Source of the DNA: a virus
Virus record (IMG/VR): IMGVR_UViG_3300027749_000040
Location: 1 to 64,000 of that record
Length of the DNA stretch: 64,000 nucleotides
Direction: 5' to 3' (one strand)
Positions 1 to 7,225 of the stretch are shown in pieces. The stretch's first letter is position 1. The number at the start of each line of letters is the position of its first letter. Below the pieces are notes generated by a model that saw nothing but the letters and a program-made list of their open reading frames with translations, had not been told where the DNA came from and did not search any database. The position numbers and the translations under genes were made by a program.

Positions 1-1027
1 CAAGTATTCCACTATTACCAGAAAAACTAGTTATATAAATCCACGCTTCTATTGTAAAATCACCAGTACCTAAATTTAGGGCAGCATTATTGGCCACACT
101 CAAATAATCTCCTGTGCCATCAAAGTATCCTGACCCACCAATTGTGCTACTACTATAGGCAGCTGAGGGTTCGAATGGACTGAAACGTTGAACTGAAGTA
201 TCACCGTTCTTGGTGATAGCAAATGCATTTGTCGAGTTGTCAATAAATCTGTTGCTTTGGCAGGTCAACAAACTTGTGTTGGTGATTGCTGTTAGTGGTG
301 TGGTACTTGGTGTGAAATTACCGGTGTAAACTACGGTTCCCTTAACTATACGCAGATTGCTCATGTACCCTTTTACAGCACCACTTCCATCATTATCCGC
401 ACCAATTTTTAAAGTAGCACCTGAGTTTGAATTTCCTGTTGCATGTACTGTTCCTGTAGTGCCGACGCCATTTACATACACTGTCGCTGAAGTGCCAGTT
501 CTAGTTGCGGCAATATGATTCCACGTATTAGCAACACACACAGCAGAACTTAATACTAGTGCTTGGTTGGTTCCATTAAAAATACCAAGTCGTGCCGCGC
601 CTGTATCTGTTAGTACAAGCATGTAATCGTATTGAGAATTAGATACAACACCAGTACTATATACTACAGAATATTGATATGCACCTGTTGGCACATAGTA
701 GACCCAATATTCAATTGTAAAATCTGCTGTTGATAAATTCAATGCGGCATTATTGGGCACAGTCAAATAATCCCCAGTACCATCAAAGTAGTTACTCCAA
801 TTACTTCCATATGGACTAAATGTACCTTGAGTGGTATTGCCGTGACGAGTGATGGCAAAGTTATTTGTACTACCATCTAAAAATGTATTATTCTGTGCAA
901 GATTTGTTCCATTACCCGGTAACAACAATGAGTTGTACATGAAATATGGGTCGTTTGCGGCAGCTCCCGAAGGTGCAAACGTCAATCCACCACTAAATGT
1001 TATTCCACCTGTTACTGTTACTGTCAT
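1..1027 (-). CDS. LamG/concanavalin A-like repeat structural protein (3' end outside window)
   Basis: Reading leftward from ATG at 1025-1027, the frame stays open for 342 codons to the window edge, so the C-terminus is missing. It contains a jelly-roll type repeat: YFDGTGDYLTVPNNAALNL followed by DFTIEYWVY near residue 90, and YFDGTGDYLSVANNAALNL followed by DFTIEAWIY near residue 310. Between them lie WNHIAATRTG, VYVNG and MSNLRIVKGTVVYTG, which are typical of LamG/Laminin_G_3 domains. In phages such domains sit on virion surface proteins and bind glycans. Both the position downstream of the major capsid gene and the late-type promoter motif fit a late structural protein. Whether it is a head decoration or a tail-fibre component cannot be decided. 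The LamG family is clear; the role is inferred. Confidence 0.8.
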   Translation of the reverse strand, partial: MTVTVTGGITFSGGLTFAPSGAAANDPYFMYNSLLLPGNGTNLAQNNTFLDGSTNNFAITRHGNTTQGTFSPYGSNWSNYFDGTGDYLTVPNNAALNLSTADFTIEYWVYYVPTGAYQYSVVYSTGVVSNSQYDYMLVLTDTGAARLGIFNGTNQALVLSSAVCVANTWNHIAATRTGTSATVYVNGVGTTGTVHATGNSNSGATLKIGADNDGSGAVKGYMSNLRIVKGTVVYTGNFTPSTTPLTAITNTSLLTCQSNRFIDNSTNAFAITKNGDTSVQRFSPFEPSAAYSSSTIGGSGYFDGTGDYLSVANNAALNLGTGDFTIEAWIYITSFSGNSGIL

Positions 1028-1045
1028 ATAAGTAATCCTTTATTT

Positions 1046-1053
1046 TATTTATC
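1046..1053 (-). promoter_or_regulatory. late-promoter-like motif GATAAATA for the LamG gene
   Basis: GATAAATA on the minus strand, 18 bases before the ATG at 1027, is one base from the T4 late -10 element TATAAATA. An AAAGGA ribosome binding site follows before the start. A second candidate, CATAAATAC at 1116-1124, lies upstream of the hairpin at 1067-1084. Confidence 0.5.
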
Positions 1054-1060
1054 TAGCCAA

Positions 1061-1084
1061 CAAAAAAGCACTACGAATAGTGCT
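1061..1084 (-). terminator. intrinsic terminator or attenuator ahead of the LamG gene
   Basis: On the minus strand AGCACTA, loop TTCG, TAGTGCT is followed by TTTTTTG: a 7-bp stem with a UUCG-type loop and a U-run. It lies between two late-promoter-like motifs, so it either ends readthrough from the capsid gene or acts as an attenuator for the LamG gene. Confidence 0.6.
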
Positions 1085-1169
1085 TGATTGTAACTTCCCA
1101 TCCCTTTGAGATATTGTATTTATGCTATCTTACGCTTTTTGCCACCAAGTTGCCAACCATCCCTTAAAC

Positions 1170-1192
1170 AAAAAAGGGCACTTTCGTGCCCC
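1170..1192 (-). terminator. intrinsic terminator after gp23
   Basis: On the minus strand GGGCAC, loop GAAA, GTGCCC is followed by TTTTTTG. The GAAA tetraloop on a GC-rich stem with six T residues is a canonical Rho-independent terminator. It sits about 45 bases past the gp23 stop codon. Confidence 0.8.
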
Positions 1193-1236
1193 TTTGTGTT
1201 GATAATATCAGTAAAGATATTAAAGTGTGGTGAATT

Positions 1237-2433
1237 TCACTGGAAGGTGAGATTTTGTACGGCAATTTCACCAACGTAGTCCGCGGCATTCCCGAATGAA
1301 CTTGCGGTGTTGGTTAATTCAATGTATCCGTAACGTGTCATAAATGATACGACTGGTTCGAATGTTGATGGATCTAGAACAACTCCACTGCTCATCAATG
1401 GAATGTATGGGCAATAGAATGCTGCCGCGTCAGTTTCGCTTGAACCTTTATAACCAACCAATACTGGAATAGTATCAGCGGCATAACTGTCAACGAACAC
1501 ACGCATAGCGCCGTTCAATGTACCAACGAACTTGGTGTTAGTTGGAGCTTCAAAAGTACCTTCTGTTGTACGTGCAAAAGCACTAGTAGTTGCAGATTGC
1601 AATACTGTCAATGCCGCACTTGATACAACAGCCCAGTTACCTGCGCCACGACGTGTACGTTGGGCGATCAAGTTAGCAACACGGTTGATTAGAACAGCTA
1701 AGGCAGCGTGTTCGTCACCAACATAAGTAGCTGTACCTGATACAGTAGCTTGGTTGTATGTGTACTCAGTTGTAGCTAAAGTACGTAGACTCAATAGAAT
1801 CTCTTGGTCAATCTCAGCAGTAATTTCTTGTGCTAATGCTGCCATGATTTCTGCTTCAACGTCAATACCATGTTGGCTTTGAGCGTCTTGAGCCGCTTCG
1901 AATGTCCAACGTGCTTGCAACTTACGTGACTTAGCTTCAACAGCTTGACGCAAGATTTGAACAGAAATCTGACGACCTCCGTTACCTTCAAGAGCCGCAG
2001 TGTTGTTACCTGTGTAACCTGTTGCAGTTGCATCGTTAGATGGCTGACGTGAATATGCCTGAGCAATAGTGAATGGGCTTAAAGCTTCTTGACCAGCAGT
2101 AACGCTAGTATTAGCTAAAGATTGGTCCACTAAGTTTTGTGCATAGCGTACACGTAGTGTATGAATCTGACCCACTGGGCCAGTCATTGGCTGAACGCCA
2201 ACCAACTCGTTAGCGATAACAGTTGGCATAACACGACGGATAACTGGAAGAATCACACGGTTTAATGTAGCGATGTTACCAGCTGTAGTTGTTCCTGCTG
2301 TAGATTCAGCAAGTAGTTGTTTCTTAGTATTTTCTAAGATAACACCCATAGTTGAGCGGCGAGTGCCTTTTAAGCCTTCCAACAGAGCTTCTTTGGTCTC
2401 GTCCCAACGGCTTTCTAATAGAACTTTTGACAT
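1237..2433 (-). CDS. 23: Major capsid protein, T4 gp23-like
   Basis: Forms the hexamers of the head shell. The diagnostic T4 block is present: NRVILPVIRRVMPTVIANEL followed by VGVQPMTGPVGQIHTLRVRYA, at about residues 58-100. A prohead-protease type site LLAE|STAG lies at residue 43, so the N-terminal propeptide is probably removed by the gp21 product encoded upstream. At 398 residues it is clearly shorter than T4 gp23 (521). The start has AGGAG eight bases upstream. It is the last gene of the prohead operon 20-(small)-67-21-22-23, the T4 order, and is followed by a strong terminator. The family assignment is secure; the cleavage site is inferred from the motif. Confidence 0.97.
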   Translation of the reverse strand: MSKVLLESRWDETKEALLEGLKGTRRSTMGVILENTKKQLLAESTAGTTTAGNIATLNRVILPVIRRVMPTVIANELVGVQPMTGPVGQIHTLRVRYAQNLVDQSLANTSVTAGQEALSPFTIAQAYSRQPSNDATATGYTGNNTAALEGNGGRQISVQILRQAVEAKSRKLQARWTFEAAQDAQSQHGIDVEAEIMAALAQEITAEIDQEILLSLRTLATTEYTYNQATVSGTATYVGDEHAALAVLINRVANLIAQRTRRGAGNWAVVSSAALTVLQSATTSAFARTTEGTFEAPTNTKFVGTLNGAMRVFVDSYAADTIPVLVGYKGSSETDAAAFYCPYIPLMSSGVVLDPSTFEPVVSFMTRYGYIELTNTASSFGNAADYVGEIAVQNLTFQ

Positions 2434-2462
2434 TTATATTTCTCCTAAATTATGTCTTTGAT

Positions 2463-3563
2463 TTAAAGCCCTGCCAGACGCTTGAGATCGATAACATTAT
2501 TATTGTGTTCGATTTCAATTTCTTGTTTGGCAGCTTTATCACCAGTTACTTCTGAAATTCTTGCTTCTGTTAGTGAGGCTTTTTGAGCCTTTTTATCAGT
2601 GCCAGTATTCAGTACTGCTGGTAGATACTTGTCGAAAGTAGCTTGCAGTTTACCTGTTTGCACACCTTCTAGTAAGCTCTGCATTGTCGTTGCTTTTTCC
2701 TCATTTAATGATCCAAGCAAGTCACCCATCAATTTTTCACGTTGATTAGATTCTTTGATAATGCGAACTTCACGTTCTTTTGACTCTACTAATTTCTTAG
2801 TGTTGTCGATTTCTTTTTGTGATTCGGCTAATTGTGTTTCTTTATTAGCTAATGCTTGCATTAGCTTACGTGTTTCTTGTTTCTCACTTAGGTGAGTAAC
2901 ACTGAATTCACTTGCGAAACTTTCAAAGATACGGCGACCAAAGTTATTTTCTTTAGCTACTTTAATATCTTCTTTCAATTGGCTCATTTCACCCTTTAAC
3001 TGTCCTGCTACAGCGATAGACAATTTTTTAGCAGATTCGGTCACGAAACGTGCCTTCAATGCTTCTAATTGTTTACGACCTTCTGCAACTAACTTAACCT
3101 TAGCTTCAACAACTGCTTGTTTGTCTTGTGCGAATTCTTTAATTTCGCGGGCTAGTGCATGAACAATAAATTGTTCTAGCTTTTGCTGACTTTCTTTAGC
3201 AACTATACGGTCACTACGCAATTCTTTAATTTCTTCGGCTAGTTTAGTAACCATAAAGTTATTGAATTTTGTTGCTGATTCATGTAGTTTTTGTTGTGCT
3301 TTTACACGGTCTTCGTTCATTGCTTGCTTCTCAGAACGAAATTCTTCAATTTCTTCTGATAAGCTGTCTGTAACCATCTTGTCAAGGGCTTCAACCATCA
3401 CGATTCTGTCATGTTCATAACGTTGTGCAAATTCTTCATGTAATTCTGCACGAACTTGTTGGCGAGCTTCATTCAATTTTAATTCCCATGCTTCATTTAA
3501 CTGAGCACCGACTTCATCATTGATAAGTCCACTTTCAAGTAATGGCTTGATAGCATCAAACAT
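2463..3563 (-). CDS. 22: Prohead scaffold (core) protein, gp22-like
   Basis: The 366-residue protein is rich in Glu, Lys, Gln and Ala and almost entirely helical/coiled coil from about residue 25 to 320. It includes repeated E-E-I-[EK]-E-[FL]-[RA] segments (SEEIEEFRSEK, AEEIKELRSDR, AREIKEFAQDK) spaced about 45 residues apart, so the coiled coil is built from an internal repeat. Position between the protease and the capsid gene, composition and coiled coil match the T4 main scaffold gp22, which fills the prohead and is digested during maturation. Scaffold sequences drift fast, so assignment rests largely on synteny. Start preceded by AAGGGG. The C-terminus (EIEHNNNVIDLKRLAGL) is non-coiled and may be the capsid-binding tail. 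Confidence 0.85.
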   Translation of the reverse strand: MFDAIKPLLESGLINDEVGAQLNEAWELKLNEARQQVRAELHEEFAQRYEHDRIVMVEALDKMVTDSLSEEIEEFRSEKQAMNEDRVKAQQKLHESATKFNNFMVTKLAEEIKELRSDRIVAKESQQKLEQFIVHALAREIKEFAQDKQAVVEAKVKLVAEGRKQLEALKARFVTESAKKLSIAVAGQLKGEMSQLKEDIKVAKENNFGRRIFESFASEFSVTHLSEKQETRKLMQALANKETQLAESQKEIDNTKKLVESKEREVRIIKESNQREKLMGDLLGSLNEEKATTMQSLLEGVQTGKLQATFDKYLPAVLNTGTDKKAQKASLTEARISEVTGDKAAKQEIEIEHNNNVIDLKRLAGL

Positions 3564-3575
3564 GCTGTTTCCCCT

Positions 3576-4211
3576 TTATTTGATTTTGAGATCCTTGATG
3601 AGGCGCATTACTTCCTCCTTCAAGTACTTCTCTACTTTTTTATTGCCTTGTGCGTCTTTTGCAATATCCAACAATCTATGACCATGTTTCATATTCATCA
3701 TGCCTTCATAAATTGCCTTAGGATACGCATTGGGTGCGCTTGGTTGGGCAACAATATCCACAGTGACTATTTCAAAGTCACTCACTTTGCCATCATAGTC
3801 ATTCACGTTTCCGCTACCACGACTAGACACGCCTAGTTTCACACCCGAATCCAACATAGTAGCAACTAGTTGCCCCATTGGAGTCGGTAAAATCTTTAAT
3901 TTACCAAAGCCATTAGCGCCATCCATCCACATGCTTGTAATCATATGTGATACACGGTCTAAATTAATCTTTAAATCATCTGGATGGTCAACTTCGCCTA
4001 ATACGGAATGACCTTCTGCAATTTGTTCGTTTAGGGTTTGTACAGCAGTTTCAATTTCGGAAACAGGGTAAACACGCTCATTAGCGTTCTTTACCCCGCC
4101 CTGGATAAAAATCCCCTTCATATAAAGGGACTTTTTGCTACCTTCACCTTCACTCTCAACCACCATACCTGCACGGTCAAATGAAAGGTGTTCTTTAAGA
4201 TACAAAGCCAT
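3576..4211 (-). CDS. 21: Prohead core protease, gp21-like
   Basis: Serine protease that processes scaffold and capsid proteins during head maturation. It has the herpes-assemblin-like phage protease pattern: an N-terminal segment LYMKGIFIQGGVKNANERVYP, GEVDHPDD with candidate catalytic His76, and LGVSSRG with candidate nucleophile Ser129/Ser130, followed by DFEIVTVDIVAQPSAPNA. These match T4 gp21 closely. I start at ATG 4209-4211 (211 aa); a longer frame from a TTG at 4218-4220 would place the AAGGA ribosome site only two bases from the start. It sits between the acidic core protein and gp22, as in T4. Confidence 0.95.
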   Translation of the reverse strand: MALYLKEHLSFDRAGMVVESEGEGSKKSLYMKGIFIQGGVKNANERVYPVSEIETAVQTLNEQIAEGHSVLGEVDHPDDLKINLDRVSHMITSMWMDGANGFGKLKILPTPMGQLVATMLDSGVKLGVSSRGSGNVNDYDGKVSDFEIVTVDIVAQPSAPNAYPKAIYEGMMNMKHGHRLLDIAKDAQGNKKVEKYLKEEVMRLIKDLKIK

Positions 4212-4225
4212 TGCTCTCAAATTCC

Positions 4226-5053
4226 TTAAATACGTCTTTTAGTAGGAGTTCTACGTGACTCTGCTACTGGGCTACGAACTTTACCTGCTTCGTCTTTAGT
4301 GACTGGCTTTGGTGCTGATTCTAAGTCTGCATTATTCTGTGCTGGACTATTCTTAAATGATCCTGCACCTTTAACAGATGCTTCACCTTTTGCATATGCA
4401 TTGCTTGGGCCTTTTGGTCCTGTTGGAACTGCTTCGCTAGCACCACTAAACTTAACTGGTCTGCTATCCATTCCAGCTTGACCGCTGTTTGCTAAACTTG
4501 TACTCTTTGTTTGAACACCATTATCGCCGTGTGTAACAGAAATTTTCTTTAATGTGATAGCTTCCATCATTGCATCTTCGTCATCATGACCTTGTTCCAT
4601 GTCATGTGTTAAGTCTGCACCGGCTTCTTCAGCACCGTCATCAAACTCAGCATCAGATTCAGCATCATCACCTGCCATGATATCTTCAAACTCAGCCATC
4701 AATTGGTCTAACTTATCTTCTAGGTCAACTACGCGGTCTTCTAGACCTTCTTCGCCCATTTCGTCACCATATTCATCGTCTTCACCGTCTTCGATATCTA
4801 GTACTTCGTCTTCGTCAGAATCAAAATCTAAATCGTCATCTTCAGCTTCGGACATACCTTGTTCTTCAACATCGATCTCGTCCAGTAGATCACCTACTTG
4901 ACCGCCCATGCCTTCGCCCATTTCTTCATCCATCATAGATTCATAAATCTCGCGGGATTTTTCAACTACGATATCGTGAAATAATGCACGTGCTTGTTCT
5001 TCATTCTCATTGATAATCAAATCAATAAGCGTTTCAAATTTTTTGTTATCCAT
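4226..5053 (-). CDS. Acidic prohead core protein, gp67-like
   Basis: The N-terminus MDNKKFETLIDLIINENEEQ followed by ARALFHDIVVEKSREIYESM resembles the helical start of T4 gp67 (a small prohead core protein with an acidic tail). It is followed by a very acidic Asp/Glu stretch from about residue 43 to 165, then a Ser/Gly/Pro/Lys-rich tail ending in RRTPTKRRI. At 275 residues it is over three times T4 gp67. The Lys/Arg-rich C-terminus could bind DNA or the shell. Possible prohead-protease sites of the LxE/MxE type occur (for example MMEAITL), which would release internal peptides. It lies directly upstream of the gp21 gene and starts a transcription unit behind a terminator and a CTAAATA motif. 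Assignment rests on N-terminal similarity, acidity and synteny. Confidence 0.7.
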   Translation of the reverse strand: MDNKKFETLIDLIINENEEQARALFHDIVVEKSREIYESMMDEEMGEGMGGQVGDLLDEIDVEEQGMSEAEDDDLDFDSDEDEVLDIEDGEDDEYGDEMGEEGLEDRVVDLEDKLDQLMAEFEDIMAGDDAESDAEFDDGAEEAGADLTHDMEQGHDDEDAMMEAITLKKISVTHGDNGVQTKSTSLANSGQAGMDSRPVKFSGASEAVPTGPKGPSNAYAKGEASVKGAGSFKNSPAQNNADLESAPKPVTKDEAGKVRSPVAESRRTPTKRRI

Positions 5054-5087
5054 TGTTGTCTCCTGAATGTAAATGGCTTTGTAGAGT

Positions 5088-5094
5088 TATTTAG
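5088..5094 (-). promoter_or_regulatory. late-promoter-like motif CTAAATA before the core/protease/capsid genes
   Basis: CTAAATAAC on the minus strand, about 35 bases before the gp67-like start and just downstream of a terminator hairpin. This is where a promoter would be needed to transcribe the 67-21-22-23 genes separately. Confidence 0.5.
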
Positions 5095-5104
5095 TGTGTA
5101 TCAT

Positions 5105-5134
5105 AAAAAAGAGCACAATATAGTGCTCTTTTTT
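5105..5134. terminator. bidirectional intrinsic terminator within the head cluster
   Basis: A perfect 12-bp inverted repeat AAAAAAGAGCAC / GTGCTCTTTTTT with a 6-base loop AATATA. It gives a U-tract in either direction. It separates the gp20 and small-protein genes from the core, protease, scaffold and capsid genes. Confidence 0.85.
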
Positions 5135-5164
5135 GCGTTTTTATCTAAGATAACTAGTACTTAC

Positions 5165-5392
5165 TTAAACAGTTGGTGTTGCACCTTCTGCTTTAGGTCC
5201 ATACTGTTGATGAACCTTCTTTAAGTAATTAACTTTTTCATAATTTCTTACATCATTCATTTTACGTAATTTACGAATCTGCTTTAATGTAAGTTTTGTT
5301 TTTCGACTTTCACGCCATTCAGGCTTAGAGTTATCAGCATTTACATCCTGATACTCAGCTGGAGCTTTGTCAAACATTTCAAACAATTTCAT
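5165..5392 (-). CDS. Small basic head-cluster protein of unknown function
   Basis: A 75-residue Lys/Arg-rich protein, MKLFEMFDKAPAEYQ... with KLTLKQIRKLRKMNDVRNYE in the middle; the central 45 residues are probably helical. It lies in the slot between the portal gene and the acidic core protein, where T4 has the small core genes 67 and 68, so a minor prohead core or internal protein is likely. No recognisable domain. It is preceded by GATAAATA at 5398-5405 and followed by a strong terminator, so it may have its own late transcript. It is probably real: it keeps one frame across the gap and similar small genes occupy this place in other T4-like phages. Confidence 0.6.
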   Translation of the reverse strand: MKLFEMFDKAPAEYQDVNADNSKPEWRESRKTKLTLKQIRKLRKMNDVRNYEKVNYLKKVHQQYGPKAEGATPTV

Positions 5393-5397
5393 TTAAT

Positions 5398-5405
5398 TAT
5401 TTATC
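5398..5405 (-). promoter_or_regulatory. late-promoter-like motif GATAAATA before the small basic protein
   Basis: AGATAAATAAT on the minus strand ends only 5 bases before the ATG at 5392, within the 16-base gap after the gp20 stop codon. A transcript from it would start at or inside the start codon region, so it may be weak or coincidental. Confidence 0.35.
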
Positions 5406-5408
5406 TAA

Positions 5409-7196
5409 TTACATTCCATTACCACCGGGAGCAGGGGTACTCATTCCTGCTTCAGCCGGTTGCGGTACTTGTGATGCCGCAATGTCTTCTCCGCTAGCCG
5501 GATCTTGTGCACCTAATTCAGCTTCTTCACCGGTTTGAACGTCAGTCTCAATATCTCCTGAACTGATACCAATACTACGCAAATCTTTTCCTTCTGGATT
5601 AATTTCAATCTCTTTATCATTTTCCTCACGCCACATTCTTTCATTTTTGTTGATTTCTTCTTCGCTAAGACCCAAGAAACGTTCTAACATAAAGCGTTTT
5701 GACATATATGGATACTGTTCAACTGACGTAAATGTAGCCACACGTGCTGTATCTAACTCAGTTTGACGATAAGCCGCAAAGTTTTGTGGTGGATTAAACT
5801 CTAATTCAAATAATCCAGAATCAATATTCAATCCTCTCCAACGTAAGAATAGTTTAAATTCTTCGTCAAGTTTACGACAGACATAGTTCTGTAATCGTTC
5901 GCAATATTGATTGAAACGGAACTCTTGAATCATAGCCGTACCAACACGACCGTCGCTTAATGGGGTTGTATTATCATCCGGACCAGTTGGCAAATATGAA
6001 CTCGGAACACGTAGACCACGTGCTAGTCGATTATTAAAGTATTTCAAGTCATCAATCTCACCCAAATTCTGTCCACCGGGTAGTAAGTCAACACTCGAAC
6101 CACGTCCATCAGCAGTAACCGGAAAGAAATAATCTTCGTTCATTGACAAGGGATTATATGTAGCATCAACAATTGCTTGCCCTCCGTACATACTTGGAAT
6201 TCTACGCTGATGAATTTCATTCTTAATGCGCTCAACAAATGCCATAGCCATATGACTTGGCATGTTACCAACGTCAATCTTGAACACTCTACGTTCCGGA
6301 GCACGTTGTACACGATAGATTAATACCGCATCTTCTAATAATTCTTTTTGCTTATAAACTTTAAAAATGTTCTCTAAAATACTCTGACCAAAAGGCCAAA
6401 ATCTATCTAAGCCCTCAGTTAAACTCATATGAACCACGTGCTTAGAATCAATAGCGGCTTCATTAAAGCCCAATGTAAAGCGCGATCCTGTTGTGTTACT
6501 TCCACTTGGCACCGTGTAGCCACCACCTGCACCAGAACCTCCACCTGTGCCACCCATTCCAGTTGCAGGATTAGCGGCAAAGTCTGTATTTGTTTTTTGT
6601 GCTACAGTTAAGTTTTCTAAGTTAATGTTTAAATCTTTAACAACATATTGTTCAGGCTTTTTACCTTCACTTTCGTTAACAATAACTTTAATAACTTTAA
6701 TCATATCTACCCAATATAATTTAAAGTTCTCTGGATCACGTACAAAAACTTGATCTCCGTACTTTAAACAGTTTCTAAATATTTTAAAAATACGTGTTTC
6801 AAATTCGTTTAACTTACACCACTGTTGTAGTTGAGTTTTTAATAATTCAATCTCATGAGGAGTTGGATCATCTTTGAAATTTAAGTTGAATGGAGTCTTA
6901 TTATGTTCATTTTTCTGTGTACTGAATTCAGCTATAATATCTAGACATGCGTTAATTTCAGCATCCACGTCCATCATTTCATACTGATTGTAACGTTCAA
7001 TACGGTTTGGGTGACCTGTGTAAACTTCTGGAAGTCTGCTACGATAGTTCTTGTAACCAAAATCATCGTTAGTATAACCATTAGGTGTATTACCTTGACC
7101 AGCATTACTGTTCCATGAACCGGATAAATTTCCACCACCAAGTGGGCTCATTGTTCCTGCTTGGTTAACTCTGGTGAAATGTTTCTTATATGTCAT
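5409..7196 (-). CDS. 20: Portal vertex protein, gp20-like
   Basis: Dodecameric portal through which DNA is packaged and to which the tail attaches. Recognisable T4 portal blocks include YRSRLPEVYTGHPNRIERYN, MMDVDAEINACLDIIAEFST, FFPVTADGRGSSVDLLPGGQ followed by NLGEIDDLKYFNNRLARGL, and RVPSSYLPTG followed by FNQYCERLQNYVCRKLDEEF. It has 595 residues compared with 524 in T4. A Gly/Ser-rich insertion (GMGGTGGGSGAGGGYTVPSG at about residue 215-235) and a Pro/Ala-rich C-terminal tail account for part of the difference. It is preceded by a GATAAATA motif and lies downstream of the tape-measure-like gene. Confidence 0.97.
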   Translation of the reverse strand: MTYKKHFTRVNQAGTMSPLGGGNLSGSWNSNAGQGNTPNGYTNDDFGYKNYRSRLPEVYTGHPNRIERYNQYEMMDVDAEINACLDIIAEFSTQKNEHNKTPFNLNFKDDPTPHEIELLKTQLQQWCKLNEFETRIFKIFRNCLKYGDQVFVRDPENFKLYWVDMIKVIKVIVNESEGKKPEQYVVKDLNINLENLTVAQKTNTDFAANPATGMGGTGGGSGAGGGYTVPSGSNTTGSRFTLGFNEAAIDSKHVVHMSLTEGLDRFWPFGQSILENIFKVYKQKELLEDAVLIYRVQRAPERRVFKIDVGNMPSHMAMAFVERIKNEIHQRRIPSMYGGQAIVDATYNPLSMNEDYFFPVTADGRGSSVDLLPGGQNLGEIDDLKYFNNRLARGLRVPSSYLPTGPDDNTTPLSDGRVGTAMIQEFRFNQYCERLQNYVCRKLDEEFKLFLRWRGLNIDSGLFELEFNPPQNFAAYRQTELDTARVATFTSVEQYPYMSKRFMLERFLGLSEEEINKNERMWREENDKEIEINPEGKDLRSIGISSGDIETDVQTGEEAELGAQDPASGEDIAASQVPQPAEAGMSTPAPGGNGM

Positions 7197-7216
7197 ATTA
7201 ATTAGGGCCTATTCTA

Positions 7217-7224
7217 TATTTATC
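7217..7224 (-). promoter_or_regulatory. late-promoter-like motif GATAAATA before gp20
   Basis: CGATAAATATAG on the minus strand, about 20 bases before the gp20 ATG. It lies in the 29-base gap immediately after the stop of the upstream tape-measure-like gene. Confidence 0.55.
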
Positions 7225-7225
7225 G

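Noticed and set aside
4212-4220. TTG start extending gp21 by three codons
   Set aside because: The ribosome site AAGGA would be only two bases away; ATG 4211 is better spaced.
4599-4901. 100-codon Ser-rich rightward open frame
   Set aside because: It is the antisense of the GAN-rich (Asp/Glu) codons of the acidic core protein; Ser runs are a by-product.
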